Assembly (NCBI GenBank): GCA_963977945.1
Contig: CAXBQO010000077.1
Coordinates: forward strand, 1 to 5,181
Source of the DNA: CALMJB01 sp963977945
Lineage (GTDB): Bacteria; Actinomycetota; Actinomycetes; Nanopelagicales; Nanopelagicaceae
DNA length: 5,181 nucleotides
Direction: 5' to 3'
Each line of letters starts with the position of its first letter. Positions within the stretch are counted from its first letter, which is position 1. Made by a program: the position numbers and the translations under genes. The notes under the pieces are model-generated. The model was not told the DNA's origin. It saw nothing but the letters and a program-made list of their open reading frames with translations, and did no database searches. Of the stretch, positions 1 to 4,990 are shown piece after piece.

Positions 1-1286
1 CAATTCAAACTTTAAAGTGGCTGGGATTAAATTGGGATGAAGGTCCAGAAGTTGATGGACCACATGGACCGTATCTGCAATCGCAACGATTAAATATTTA
101 TACCGAATGGGCAAATAAATTTCTTTCACAAAAAGATGCCTATCACTGTTACTGCAGCGCAACTGAATTAGAAGAGCGTAGAAAAATTCAGATGGAAAAA
201 AATCTTGCGCCAGGTTATGACGGCAAATGTCGCGATTTATCTTCCGAACAAATTGAAAAGTACAAGGCGGAAGGTAGAAAACCAGTTGTGCGTATGCGTA
301 TGCCAGATGGCGAAACGGTTTTTACAGATTTAATTCGCGGCGAAGTTAAATTTGAACATAAATTTGTGCCAGATTTTGTACTGATGCGCGCGGATGGATC
401 GCCGTTGTACACATTAGCGGTCGCAGTTGATGATGTTTTAATGAAAGTTACTCATATTTTGCGTGGTGAAGATTTACTCTCTTCTACTCCAAGACAAATC
501 CGGGTTTATCAAGCGATGGGTTTACCTGAATCTGAATACCCTGCTTTTGCGCACTTACCTTTCGTAATGGGTCAAGACAACACCAAGCTTTCTAAACGAA
601 ACGGCGAGGTTTCAATCGCTTGGTATAAAGATGCCGGATTTTTACCGGAAGCAATCTGTAATTATTTAGCGTTACTTGGTTGGTCTCCAGGGGAAGACCG
701 AGAAAATGTTTCCATGCAAGAGCTTTGCGATTTGTTTACAGTTGAACGGGTTAATAGTTCTCCGGCTCGTTTTGATATGAAAAAGTTACAGGCAATTAAT
801 GGTGACAAAATTCGCGCACTTTCGGCACAGAGGTTTTTAGAGTTAGCAAAAGAGTGGCTTATTAAATCGAAATTGATAACTGGCACTGGTGAGCAATTGG
901 CAATTCTGCAAAAAGCCTTGCCGATCATTCAAGAACGAGTAGCTACTTTGGCTGAAATTTCACCATTATTAAAATTTTTATTTGTAAAACCATTTCAAAT
1001 TGAACCTGACAGTCTTGCCCAAATTAAAAATGATTCTGCCAAAGATGTGCTGGTGAAATCTTTGACTGCATTGCAGGAAGTAAATAATTGGACTCACTCT
1101 GAAATAGAAGCGGTACTTCGTAAATTATTAATAGATGGCATGGGATTAAAACCAAGATTAGCTTTTGGCCCAGTTCGTATTGCCGTGACCGGATCTACTG
1201 TTTCACCACCATTATTTGAATCAATGGAGCTATTGGGAAAAACTGAGTCGCTCTCGCGGATTTCGTTGGCAATTTCTGCAATCTAA
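1..1286 (+). CDS. gltX: Glutamyl-tRNA synthetase, 5'-truncated by window edge
   Basis: Cytosolic class I aminoacyl-tRNA synthetase that attaches glutamate to tRNA-Glu; in bacteria lacking GlnRS it also charges tRNA-Gln with glutamate. The reading frame is open from base 3 to the TAA at 1284-1286, giving 427 visible residues. The ATG at 192 is internal, because conserved GluRS sequence continues upstream of it. Seen: a zinc-type CYC motif at visible residues 49-51 with a third Cys at 76, a VDDVLMKVTHILRGEDLLS core, the class I KMSKS-type loop as KLSKR (bases 585-599), and a helical anticodon-binding C-terminal half ending in the family-typical GLKPRLAFGPVRIAVTG block. The N-terminus with the HIGH motif lies outside the window. 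The zinc-site spacing implies that about 49 residues are missing relative to the E. coli enzyme. Oddity: the fourth zinc ligand (His in E. coli) is Asp here. Whether the enzyme is discriminating cannot be read from the sequence alone. Very confident on identity. Confidence 0.97.
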   Translation, partial: IQTLKWLGLNWDEGPEVDGPHGPYLQSQRLNIYTEWANKFLSQKDAYHCYCSATELEERRKIQMEKNLAPGYDGKCRDLSSEQIEKYKAEGRKPVVRMRMPDGETVFTDLIRGEVKFEHKFVPDFVLMRADGSPLYTLAVAVDDVLMKVTHILRGEDLLSSTPRQIRVYQAMGLPESEYPAFAHLPFVMGQDNTKLSKRNGEVSIAWYKDAGFLPEAICNYLALLGWSPGEDRENVSMQELCDLFTVERVNSSPARFDMKKLQAINGDKIRALSAQRFLELAKEWLIKSKLITGTGEQLAILQKALPIIQERVATLAEISPLLKFLFVKPFQIEPDSLAQIKNDSAKDVLVKSLTALQEVNNWTHSEIEAVLRKLLIDGMGLKPRLAFGPVRIAVTGSTVSPPLFESMELLGKTESLSRISLAISAI

Positions 1287-1295
1287 ATTATTTTT

Positions 1296-1315
1296 AATTG
1301 TAATGAATTGTAATG
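1296..1315. repeat. Perfect 10-bp tandem direct repeat upstream of the tRNA genes
   Basis: AATTGTAATG occurs twice head to tail (1296-1305 and 1306-1315), directly after gltX and just ahead of the TATAAT box of the tRNA promoter. The first copy contains the TTGTAA used as -35 candidate. It could be a small duplication or a protein-binding direct repeat; the sequence alone does not decide. Confidence 0.6.
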
Positions 1316-1327
1316 AAAAGGTATAAT
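1298..1327 (+). promoter_or_regulatory. Candidate sigma-A-type promoter of the tRNA-Gln/tRNA-Glu pair
   Basis: TTGTAA (1298-1303) is followed after 18 bp by a perfect TATAAT (1322-1327). Transcription would start near 1333-1335, leaving a leader of about 16 nt before tRNA-Gln. No terminator-like hairpin is visible between the gltX stop and this promoter, so read-through from gltX could also feed the tRNAs. The -10 match is strong, the -35 match moderate. Confidence 0.7.
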
Positions 1328-1350
1328 TAACAACTAGCACTAAATTTTTT

Positions 1351-1422
1351 TGGGGTATGGGGTAATTGGTAGCCCATCTGATTCTGGTTCAGATTGTCTA
1401 GGTTCGAGTCCTGGTACCCCAG
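1351..1422 (+). tRNA. tRNA-Gln, anticodon CTG
   Basis: A complete 72-nt cloverleaf. The acceptor stem TGGGGTA (1351-1357) pairs with TACCCCA (1415-1421), followed by discriminator G at 1422. The anticodon stem TCTGA/TCAGA (1377-1381 and 1389-1393) encloses the loop TTCTGGT with anticodon CTG at 1384-1386, reading CAG. The T-arm is CTAGG-TTCGAGT-CCTGG. CCA is not encoded. The first pair is U1-A72, which is known as an identity element for the GatCAB amidotransferase route (Glu-tRNA-Gln to Gln-tRNA-Gln); this fits an organism where GluRS, encoded just upstream, performs the first charging step. A UUG-anticodon tRNA-Gln must lie elsewhere unless CAA is read otherwise. Confidence 0.96.
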
Positions 1423-1446
1423 CGATTTACCGTAAATTTTTTCTAG

Positions 1447-1519
1447 GGCCCCGTCGTCTAGCGGCCTAGGACTCTGGCTTCTCAAGCCAGCTACGGGGGT
1501 TCAAATCCCCTCGGGGCTA
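1447..1519 (+). tRNA. tRNA-Glu, anticodon CTC
   Basis: A complete 73-nt cloverleaf. The acceptor stem GGCCCCG (1447-1453) pairs with CGGGGCT (1512-1518), with a G1-U72 wobble at the end and discriminator A at 1519. The anticodon stem CTGGC/GCCAG (1474-1478 and 1486-1490) encloses TTCTCAA with anticodon CTC at 1481-1483, reading GAG. The T-loop is TTCAAAT (1500-1506) within GGGGG/CCCCT. CCA is not encoded. It lies 24 nt after tRNA-Gln, so the two are probably one transcript processed by RNases. The product is the direct substrate of the GluRS encoded upstream. Confidence 0.96.
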
Positions 1520-1522
1520 CTC

Positions 1523-1554
1523 AAATAATTATTAGATATTAATTATTTTTTCTT
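1523..1554 (+). terminator. Possible weak terminator of the tRNA transcript, overlapping the ndgR stop
   Basis: AAATAATTA (1523-1531) and TAATTATTT (1540-1548) form a perfect 9-bp, all-AT stem around an 8-nt loop. On the plus strand a T-rich tail runs through 1546-1554 (six T, then CTT). It begins 4 nt after tRNA-Glu and covers the stop codon and last codons of convergent ndgR. With no G-C pair in the stem its strength is doubtful, but the position is right. Confidence 0.4.
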
Positions 1555-2259
1555 AAGTAAATCACTTAATTTATTTGCGGCTTCAGTTACCGCGCCAGCG
1601 TGCAATCTTCCTGGTTGTCTTCCTAATCTTTCAATTGGGCCTGAAATACTTATTGCTGCCACAATTTTATTTGCGCTCCCACGAATTGGAGCCGATACTG
1701 ATGCGACACCTGCCTCTCGCTCACCAACTGATTGCGCCCAACCTCTTCTTCTAACTGCGCTTAAGAGTGCGGCATCAAATTTTGCATTTAACAATGCCGA
1801 GTGCAATCGATCTGCCTCTTCCCACGCTAGTAATACTTGTGCGGCAGATCCAGCTTGCATTGTTAAAACCGTGCCGACTGGAACTGAATCTCGCAAACCA
1901 CTCATGCGTTCGGCGGTGGCAACACAAATTCGTTGATTTCCATGACGGCGATATAACTGAGCACTTTCTCCGGTGCTATCTCTGAGTTGCTGCAAGATTG
2001 GTTGCGAAACTGAAAGTAATTTGTCTTCGCCAACTGCAACCGACAACTCTGAAAACCTTGGGCCTAATATGAATTTGCCACTGAAATCGCGGGCTGCAAA
2101 GCGATGATGTTCTAACGCCACCGCTAATCGATGTGCGGTGGGGCGTGCAATTTTGGTATCGGTAACCAATTGTGAAAGTGATTTTGGTCCAGATTCCAGT
2201 GCGGAGAGAATTCTTACCGCTTTATCGATTACGCCAACTCCGCTATTCTTTTTGTCCAC
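1543..2259 (-). CDS. ndgR: IclR-family transcriptional regulator, NdgR/LtbR type
   Basis: DNA-binding regulator of leucine and related amino-acid synthesis genes. With the GTG start at 2259 the protein has 238 residues, like Streptomyces NdgR from memory, and begins MDKKNSGVGVIDKA, matching that family's N-terminus. An N-terminal winged helix-turn-helix spans about residues 8-70, with recognition region IARPTAHRLAVALEHHR (37-53). The IclR effector-binding domain follows (about 75-225), with GESAQLYRR, RICVATAERMSGLRDSVPVG and RRRGWAQSVGEREAGVASVSA blocks. An upstream in-frame ATG at 2280 would add MRWHYQI; I reject it because those residues do not fit the family and no Shine-Dalgarno precedes it. 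The GTG also lacks a Shine-Dalgarno, but a -10-like box sits 6 nt ahead, suggesting a leaderless mRNA. The gene is divergent from leuC, its expected target, and convergent with the tRNAs. In Corynebacterium the LtbR homologue represses leu and trp genes. Identity is confident; the effector is unknown. Confidence 0.93.
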   Translation of the reverse strand: MDKKNSGVGVIDKAVRILSALESGPKSLSQLVTDTKIARPTAHRLAVALEHHRFAARDFSGKFILGPRFSELSVAVGEDKLLSVSQPILQQLRDSTGESAQLYRRHGNQRICVATAERMSGLRDSVPVGTVLTMQAGSAAQVLLAWEEADRLHSALLNAKFDAALLSAVRRRGWAQSVGEREAGVASVSAPIRGSANKIVAAISISGPIERLGRQPGRLHAGAVTEAANKLSDLLKKK

Positions 2260-2283
2260 AATCTGATAATGCCATCTCATAAT
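2255..2283 (+). promoter_or_regulatory. Candidate leuCD promoter
   Basis: TCCACA (2255-2260, 4/6 to TTGACA) and CATAAT (2278-2283, 5/6 to TATAAT) are 17 bp apart, predicting a start near 2290 and a leader of about 20 nt carrying the GGAGG site. The -35 box overlaps the GTG start of ndgR, and the -10 box lies inside the TCTCA/TGAGA dyad, so a repressor bound there would block it. An alternative -10, GATAAT at 2265-2270, has no good -35. Confidence 0.45.
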
Positions 2284-2294
2284 TTGAGAAGCAA
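2266..2294 (-). promoter_or_regulatory. Candidate leaderless promoter of ndgR
   Basis: On the minus strand, TTGCTT (2294-2289) and CATTAT (2271-2266) are separated by 17 bp. Six nt (CAGATT) then lead to the GTG start at 2259, so the predicted first transcribed base is the start codon itself. Each box is only a partial match (3/6 and 4/6), but CATTAT keeps the critical A and T. The spacer contains the TCTCA/TGAGA dyad, a typical place for autorepression. Confidence 0.4.
2275..2289. promoter_or_regulatory. 15-bp dyad, candidate NdgR operator
   Basis: TCTCATAATTTGAGA consists of half-sites TCTCA (2275-2279) and TGAGA (2285-2289) around a 5-bp centre. It is the clearest inverted repeat in the ndgR-leuC gap, overlapping the leuC -10 candidate and filling the spacer of the ndgR promoter candidate. 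IclR proteins bind short palindromes of about this length. From memory, corynebacterial LtbR sites carry TGAGA-type half-sites, but I could not verify this. Confidence 0.55.
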
Positions 2295-2300
2295 GTATTC

Positions 2301-2305
2301 GGAGG
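2301..2305 (+). promoter_or_regulatory. Shine-Dalgarno of leuC
   Basis: GGAGG is followed by a 4-nt spacer and the ATG at 2310. It fixes the leuC start and is a strong match to the 16S rRNA 3' end, unlike the start regions of ndgR and the last gene, which lack one. Confidence 0.85.
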
Positions 2306-2309
2306 ATTT

Positions 2310-3707
2310 ATGGGCAAGACATTGGCCGAAAAAATTTGGGCCGATCATGTGGTTACCGCTGTCGATGGTGAACCAGATTTACTTTACATCGATCTGCATT
2401 TAATTCACGAAGTAACTAGCCCACAAGCATTTGATGGATTGCGATTGAGCAATCGCAAAGTACGTCGCCCAGATTTAACAATTGCCACCGAAGATCACAA
2501 TGTGCCGACATTAAATATTGATAAACCAATTGCTGATCCGGTATCGGCATTACAAGTTGAAACATTGCGAAAAAATTGTGCGCAATTTGGAGTTCGAATT
2601 CATTCGCTCGGCGATGTTGAACAAGGAATTGTGCATGTAGTTGGTCCGCAATTGGGTTTAACGCAACCTGGCATGACTATCGTTTGCGGAGATTCGCATA
2701 CTTCCACACATGGCGCATTTGGTGCATTGGCATTTGGAATCGGTACCAGCGAAGTCGAACATGTACTTGCTACCCAAACATTGCCATTAAAGCGACCAAA
2801 GACTATGGCAATTAATGTTGAAGGAAAATTAAAACCAGGTGTGACAAGTAAAGACATTATCTTGGCTGTGATTGCAAAAATTGGTACCGGTGGTGGGCAA
2901 GGATTTATTCTTGAATATCGCGGCAGTGCAATTCGAAACTTATCTATGGAAGCTCGGATGACAATTTGTAATATGTCGATTGAAGCTGGCGCTCGAGCAG
3001 GATTAATTGCACCGGATGAAACAACTTTTAATTATGTAAAAAATCGTCCGCATGCTCCAACTGGTAAAGATTGGGAAGATGCTCTTGCCTATTGGAAAAC
3101 GCTGCAGACTGATTCAGATGCCAAGTTTGACCAAGAGGTATTTTTAAATGCTGATGAATTAGAACCATTTGTTACGTGGGGAACAAATCCTGGTCAAGGA
3201 TTACCGCTTAACTCTTCTGTTCCTGATCCAAAATCATTTAAAGATCCAGTTGAGATCAGTGCAGCAGAACGTGCGCTGCAATACATGGATTTAAAACCTG
3301 GTACACCGCTTAAACAAATTAAAGTCGACACAGTTTTTCTTGGTTCATGTACAAATGGACGTATTGAAGATTTACGATCAGCGGCCGATATATTGAAGGG
3401 CAAAAAAATTGCCGCAAGCATCAGAATGTTGGTTGTTCCCGGATCTGCGCGCGTACGGGTGCAAGCAGAACAAGAGGGATTAGATAAAGTTTTCTTACAA
3501 GCTGGCGCAGAGTGGCGAAGTGCTGGTTGTTCTATGTGCCTTGGCATGAATCCAGATCAATTGCGGCCGGGAGAGCGGGCGGCATCTACATCAAATCGAA
3601 ATTTCGAAGGTCGGCAAGGAAAGGGTGGCCGAACACATTTAGTTAGCCCTTTGGTTGCAGCGGCGACTGCGCTAAAAGGCACATTAGCTTCGCCAGCGGA
3701 TTTGTAA
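2310..3707 (+). CDS. leuC: 3-isopropylmalate dehydratase, large subunit
   Basis: Large, Fe-S-bearing subunit of isopropylmalate isomerase (aconitase superfamily), which converts 2-isopropylmalate to 3-isopropylmalate in leucine synthesis together with LeuD. The protein has 465 residues, the usual length. The three cysteines expected to hold the 4Fe-4S cluster are present: Cys347 in GSCTNGR (345-351), and Cys407 and Cys410 in GCSMCLGMNP. Other family blocks are TEDHNVPT (60-67), CGDSHTSTHGAFGALAFGIG (126-145), the SIEAGARAGLIAPDETTF region (223-240), and the active-site stretch SNRNFEGRQGKGGRTHLVSP (428-447). The ATG start has GGAGG upstream. The stop TAA shares its last base with the leuD ATG, so translation of the two subunits is probably coupled. 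Expression is probably controlled by the divergently encoded NdgR. The gene is intact with no key residue missing. Confidence 0.98.
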   Translation: MGKTLAEKIWADHVVTAVDGEPDLLYIDLHLIHEVTSPQAFDGLRLSNRKVRRPDLTIATEDHNVPTLNIDKPIADPVSALQVETLRKNCAQFGVRIHSLGDVEQGIVHVVGPQLGLTQPGMTIVCGDSHTSTHGAFGALAFGIGTSEVEHVLATQTLPLKRPKTMAINVEGKLKPGVTSKDIILAVIAKIGTGGGQGFILEYRGSAIRNLSMEARMTICNMSIEAGARAGLIAPDETTFNYVKNRPHAPTGKDWEDALAYWKTLQTDSDAKFDQEVFLNADELEPFVTWGTNPGQGLPLNSSVPDPKSFKDPVEISAAERALQYMDLKPGTPLKQIKVDTVFLGSCTNGRIEDLRSAADILKGKKIAASIRMLVVPGSARVRVQAEQEGLDKVFLQAGAEWRSAGCSMCLGMNPDQLRPGERAASTSNRNFEGRQGKGGRTHLVSPLVAAATALKGTLASPADL

Positions 3708-4330
3708 TGGAAAAATTTATTTCCCACTCCGGAACGGCGATTCCGCTGCGACGTAGCAATGTTGATACCGACCAAATTATTCCTGCGGTTTATCTAAAGC
3801 GAATAACAAAAAGCGGATTTGAAGATGGATTATTTGCGGCTTGGCGCAGTGATCCAAATTTTGAATTAAATCAAGAAAAATATGACGGCGCGTCAATTTT
3901 GGTTGCTGGTCCAGATTTTGGAACCGGATCTTCTAGAGAGCATGCGGTGTGGGCGCTACAAAATTATGGATTCAAAGTGGTTTTATCCAGCCGGTTTGCC
4001 GATATTTTCCGAGGTAACTCTCAAAAAGCTGGGCTGCTAACTGTGATTTTGCCGCAAAATGAAATTGAATCAATTTGGCAACAAGTTGAAAGTGACTCAA
4101 CTACCAGTATTACAGTTGATTTATCAGCTAGAAAAGTTTCATATACATCTGCAAACTCAAATAAGAAAGAAATTAATTTTGAGATTGATGATTACACCAG
4201 ATGGCGTTTAATGGAAGGCTTAGATGACATTGGCTTAACCATGAAAAGAATTGATCAAGTCGAGAAATTTGAAAGTGAAAGAAACAAAAAATTTGCATTT
4301 AAACCAAAAACTTTGCCGGTTAAAGCTTAA
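3707..4330 (+). CDS. leuD: 3-isopropylmalate dehydratase, small subunit
   Basis: Small swivelling-domain subunit that partners LeuC in isopropylmalate isomerase. The 207 residues are normal for the family. Seen in order: NVDTDQIIP (18-26), GPDFGTGSSREHAVWALQNY (68-87, the substrate-binding glycine/serine/arginine loop), SRFADIFRGNSQKAGLL (95-111), DDYTRWRLMEGLDDIGLT (161-178) and a C-terminal KTLPV tail, a combination found in actinobacterial LeuD from memory. The ATG at 3707 overlaps the leuC stop by one base (TAATG) and has only a weak purine stretch upstream, consistent with translational coupling. The gene ends the leuCD operon; a hairpin terminator follows within 60 bases. leuA and leuB are not in the window. 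Confidence 0.97.
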   Translation: MEKFISHSGTAIPLRRSNVDTDQIIPAVYLKRITKSGFEDGLFAAWRSDPNFELNQEKYDGASILVAGPDFGTGSSREHAVWALQNYGFKVVLSSRFADIFRGNSQKAGLLTVILPQNEIESIWQQVESDSTTSITVDLSARKVSYTSANSNKKEINFEIDDYTRWRLMEGLDDIGLTMKRIDQVEKFESERNKKFAFKPKTLPVKA

Positions 4331-4342
4331 ATTTTTTTAAGC
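4325..4342. repeat. Inverted repeat over the leuD stop codon
   Basis: GCTTAAA (4325-4331) and TTTAAGC (4336-4342) form a perfect 7-bp stem with a TTTT loop, spanning the leuD TAA. No T-run follows (the next bases are GGTAAATTT), so it is not a good terminator by itself. It may protect the mRNA end or be chance in AT-rich sequence. Confidence 0.45.
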
Positions 4343-4351
4343 GGTAAATTT

Positions 4352-4385
4352 CTAAACTCTAAATATCAGGTTTAGAGTTTTAGTA
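4352..4385 (+). terminator. Terminator of the leuCD operon
   Basis: AAACTCTAAA (4354-4363) pairs perfectly over 10 bp with TTTAGAGTTT (4371-4380) around a 7-nt loop (TATCAGG). Two further outer pairs are possible past a bulged T. The tail GTTTTAGTATTTG is T-rich rather than a clean run. Position just after leuD and stem length support termination; the weak tail lowers confidence. Confidence 0.65.
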
Positions 4386-4441
4386 TTTGTTAATAAATTT
4401 AAACTAATTTAAAACACTAAAGAATTGATTTTTCCCTTATT

Positions 4442-4470
4442 TTGTTGGGATTTTTAATGGTTTTTAGAAT
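4442..4470 (+). promoter_or_regulatory. hup: Candidate hup promoter
   Basis: TTGTTG (4442-4447) and TAGAAT (4465-4470, 5/6 to consensus) are 17 bp apart. Transcription would begin near 4477 and give a leader of roughly 108 nt before the hup ATG. The AT-rich stretch at 4390-4440, with the repeated AATTTAAA motif, could serve as an UP-type element. A dyad, GTTTTTA-GAAT-TAAAAAC (4460-4477), overlaps the -10 box and may be an operator. No ORF of note lies between leuD and hup. Confidence 0.55.
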
Positions 4471-4537
4471 TAAAAACACCGACACACCGCAAATATCAGC
4501 GAAAATACTTATCTTTCTGCGTAGATTTCTATTCAGG

Positions 4538-4559
4538 TTAAGCAAAATGCTTAATTTTT
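4538..4559 (+). promoter_or_regulatory. Terminator-like hairpin in the hup leader
   Basis: TTAAGCA (4538-4544) and TGCTTAA (4548-4554) form a perfect 7-bp stem with an AAA loop, immediately followed by five T (4555-4559). It ends 16 nt before the hup Shine-Dalgarno. If the promoter near 4442-4470 is right, it lies in the transcribed leader and could be an attenuator, a protein-binding stem or the end of a short upstream transcript. The stem has only two G-C pairs, so termination may be partial. Confidence 0.5.
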
Positions 4560-4575
4560 AACGGAAAAGTTGAAA

Positions 4576-4581
4576 GAGGAG
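4576..4581 (+). promoter_or_regulatory. Shine-Dalgarno that decides the hup start
   Basis: GAGGAG lies 3 nt before the ATG at 4585. An in-frame TTG at 4570 would lie upstream of this site and add MKEEL to the protein. The site and the family-typical MNK start at 4585 favour the ATG. Confidence 0.85.
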
Positions 4582-4584
4582 CTA

Positions 4585-4953
4585 ATGAACAAGGGACAGT
4601 TCATTGCCTACTTGGCGCCACAATTTGGCGGCAACAAGAAAGAGGCTGCTCGCGCAGTCGAGGTTGTATTTGATGCGATTGTTCGCAACATTTCCAAAGG
4701 CGAAGATGTAACAGTAAATGATTTCGGAAAGTTCAAGAAAGTAGATCGCAAAGCTCGTATGGGCCGCAATCCTTTCACTGGTGAAACTATCCAAATCAAA
4801 GCTAGCAAAAAGGTTCGTTTCCTACCTGCGAAAGCGCTAAAAGAAGTAATTGCTGGCGCACGCAAACTAGGACCTGCACCAACACCTCCAGCAAAAGTCA
4901 CATCTGTAAAAGTTGTGAAGAAAGCTGTAAGTCGCGGACGGAAGCGTCGCTAG
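4585..4953 (+). CDS. hup: HU-type nucleoid DNA-binding protein with basic C-terminal tail
   Basis: Small histone-like protein that binds and bends DNA as a dimer and organises the nucleoid. With the ATG at 4585 it has 122 residues and starts MNKGQFIAYLA, a standard HU N-terminus. The HU fold covers about residues 1-90: helical dimerisation part (1-45), then VNDFGKFKKVDRKARMGRNP (44-63) and TGETIQIKASKKVRF, forming the DNA-contacting beta arm with Pro63 at the intercalating position. Residues 93-122 form a Pro/Ala then Lys/Arg-rich tail ending SRGRKRR, like the longer basic tails of actinobacterial HupB/HupS but much shorter. Its own promoter candidate, long leader and strong terminator indicate a monocistronic gene. 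Its position next to leuCD matches the actinobacterial gene order from memory. Which HU paralogue naming applies is uncertain. Confidence 0.96.
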   Translation: MNKGQFIAYLAPQFGGNKKEAARAVEVVFDAIVRNISKGEDVTVNDFGKFKKVDRKARMGRNPFTGETIQIKASKKVRFLPAKALKEVIAGARKLGPAPTPPAKVTSVKVVKKAVSRGRKRR

Positions 4954-4969
4954 TAAGTAATTACCAATA

Positions 4970-4983
4970 CTGAATTTATTCAG
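4970..4983. repeat. Small inverted repeat after hup
   Basis: CTGAAT (4970-4975) and ATTCAG (4978-4983) are inverted around TT. As RNA it would fold as a 5-bp stem with a 4-nt loop just ahead of the main terminator. It is possibly an accessory 3'-end structure, or chance. Confidence 0.35.
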
Positions 4984-4990
4984 AAATTAG

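Noticed and set aside
192..1286. gltX starting at ATG 192
   Set aside because: The same frame is open upstream to the window edge and encodes conserved GluRS sequence, including the CYC zinc motif; 192 is an internal Met.
1425..1442. Terminator between the two tRNAs (ATTTA-CCG-TAAAT plus six T)
   Set aside because: The stem is only five AT pairs with a 3-nt loop and lies in a short spacer typical of co-transcribed tRNAs; a processing spacer is more likely.
1767..1985. Plus-strand 72-residue open frame inside ndgR
   Set aside because: It lies wholly opposite a well-conserved regulator gene, has no Shine-Dalgarno and no recognisable fold.
2260..2280. ATG 2280 as the ndgR start
   Set aside because: It adds MRWHYQI, which does not fit the NdgR N-terminus, has no Shine-Dalgarno, and overlaps the dyad and promoter elements.
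2600..3775. Minus-strand open frames inside leuC and leuD
   Set aside because: They are antisense shadows of strongly conserved genes, with no start signals and Cys/Ser/Pro-rich composition unlike a real protein.
4570..4584. TTG start for hup giving an N-terminal MKEEL extension
   Set aside because: The Shine-Dalgarno GAGGAG lies inside this stretch, just before ATG 4585, and HU proteins begin MNK at that position.
4331..4584. Small gene or riboswitch between leuD and hup
   Set aside because: No convincing coding frame and no known riboswitch class recognisable; only a terminator, a promoter candidate and short dyads are supported.
4582..4901. Minus-strand open frames opposite hup
   Set aside because: Shadows of the hup coding sequence; no recognisable domain or promoter.
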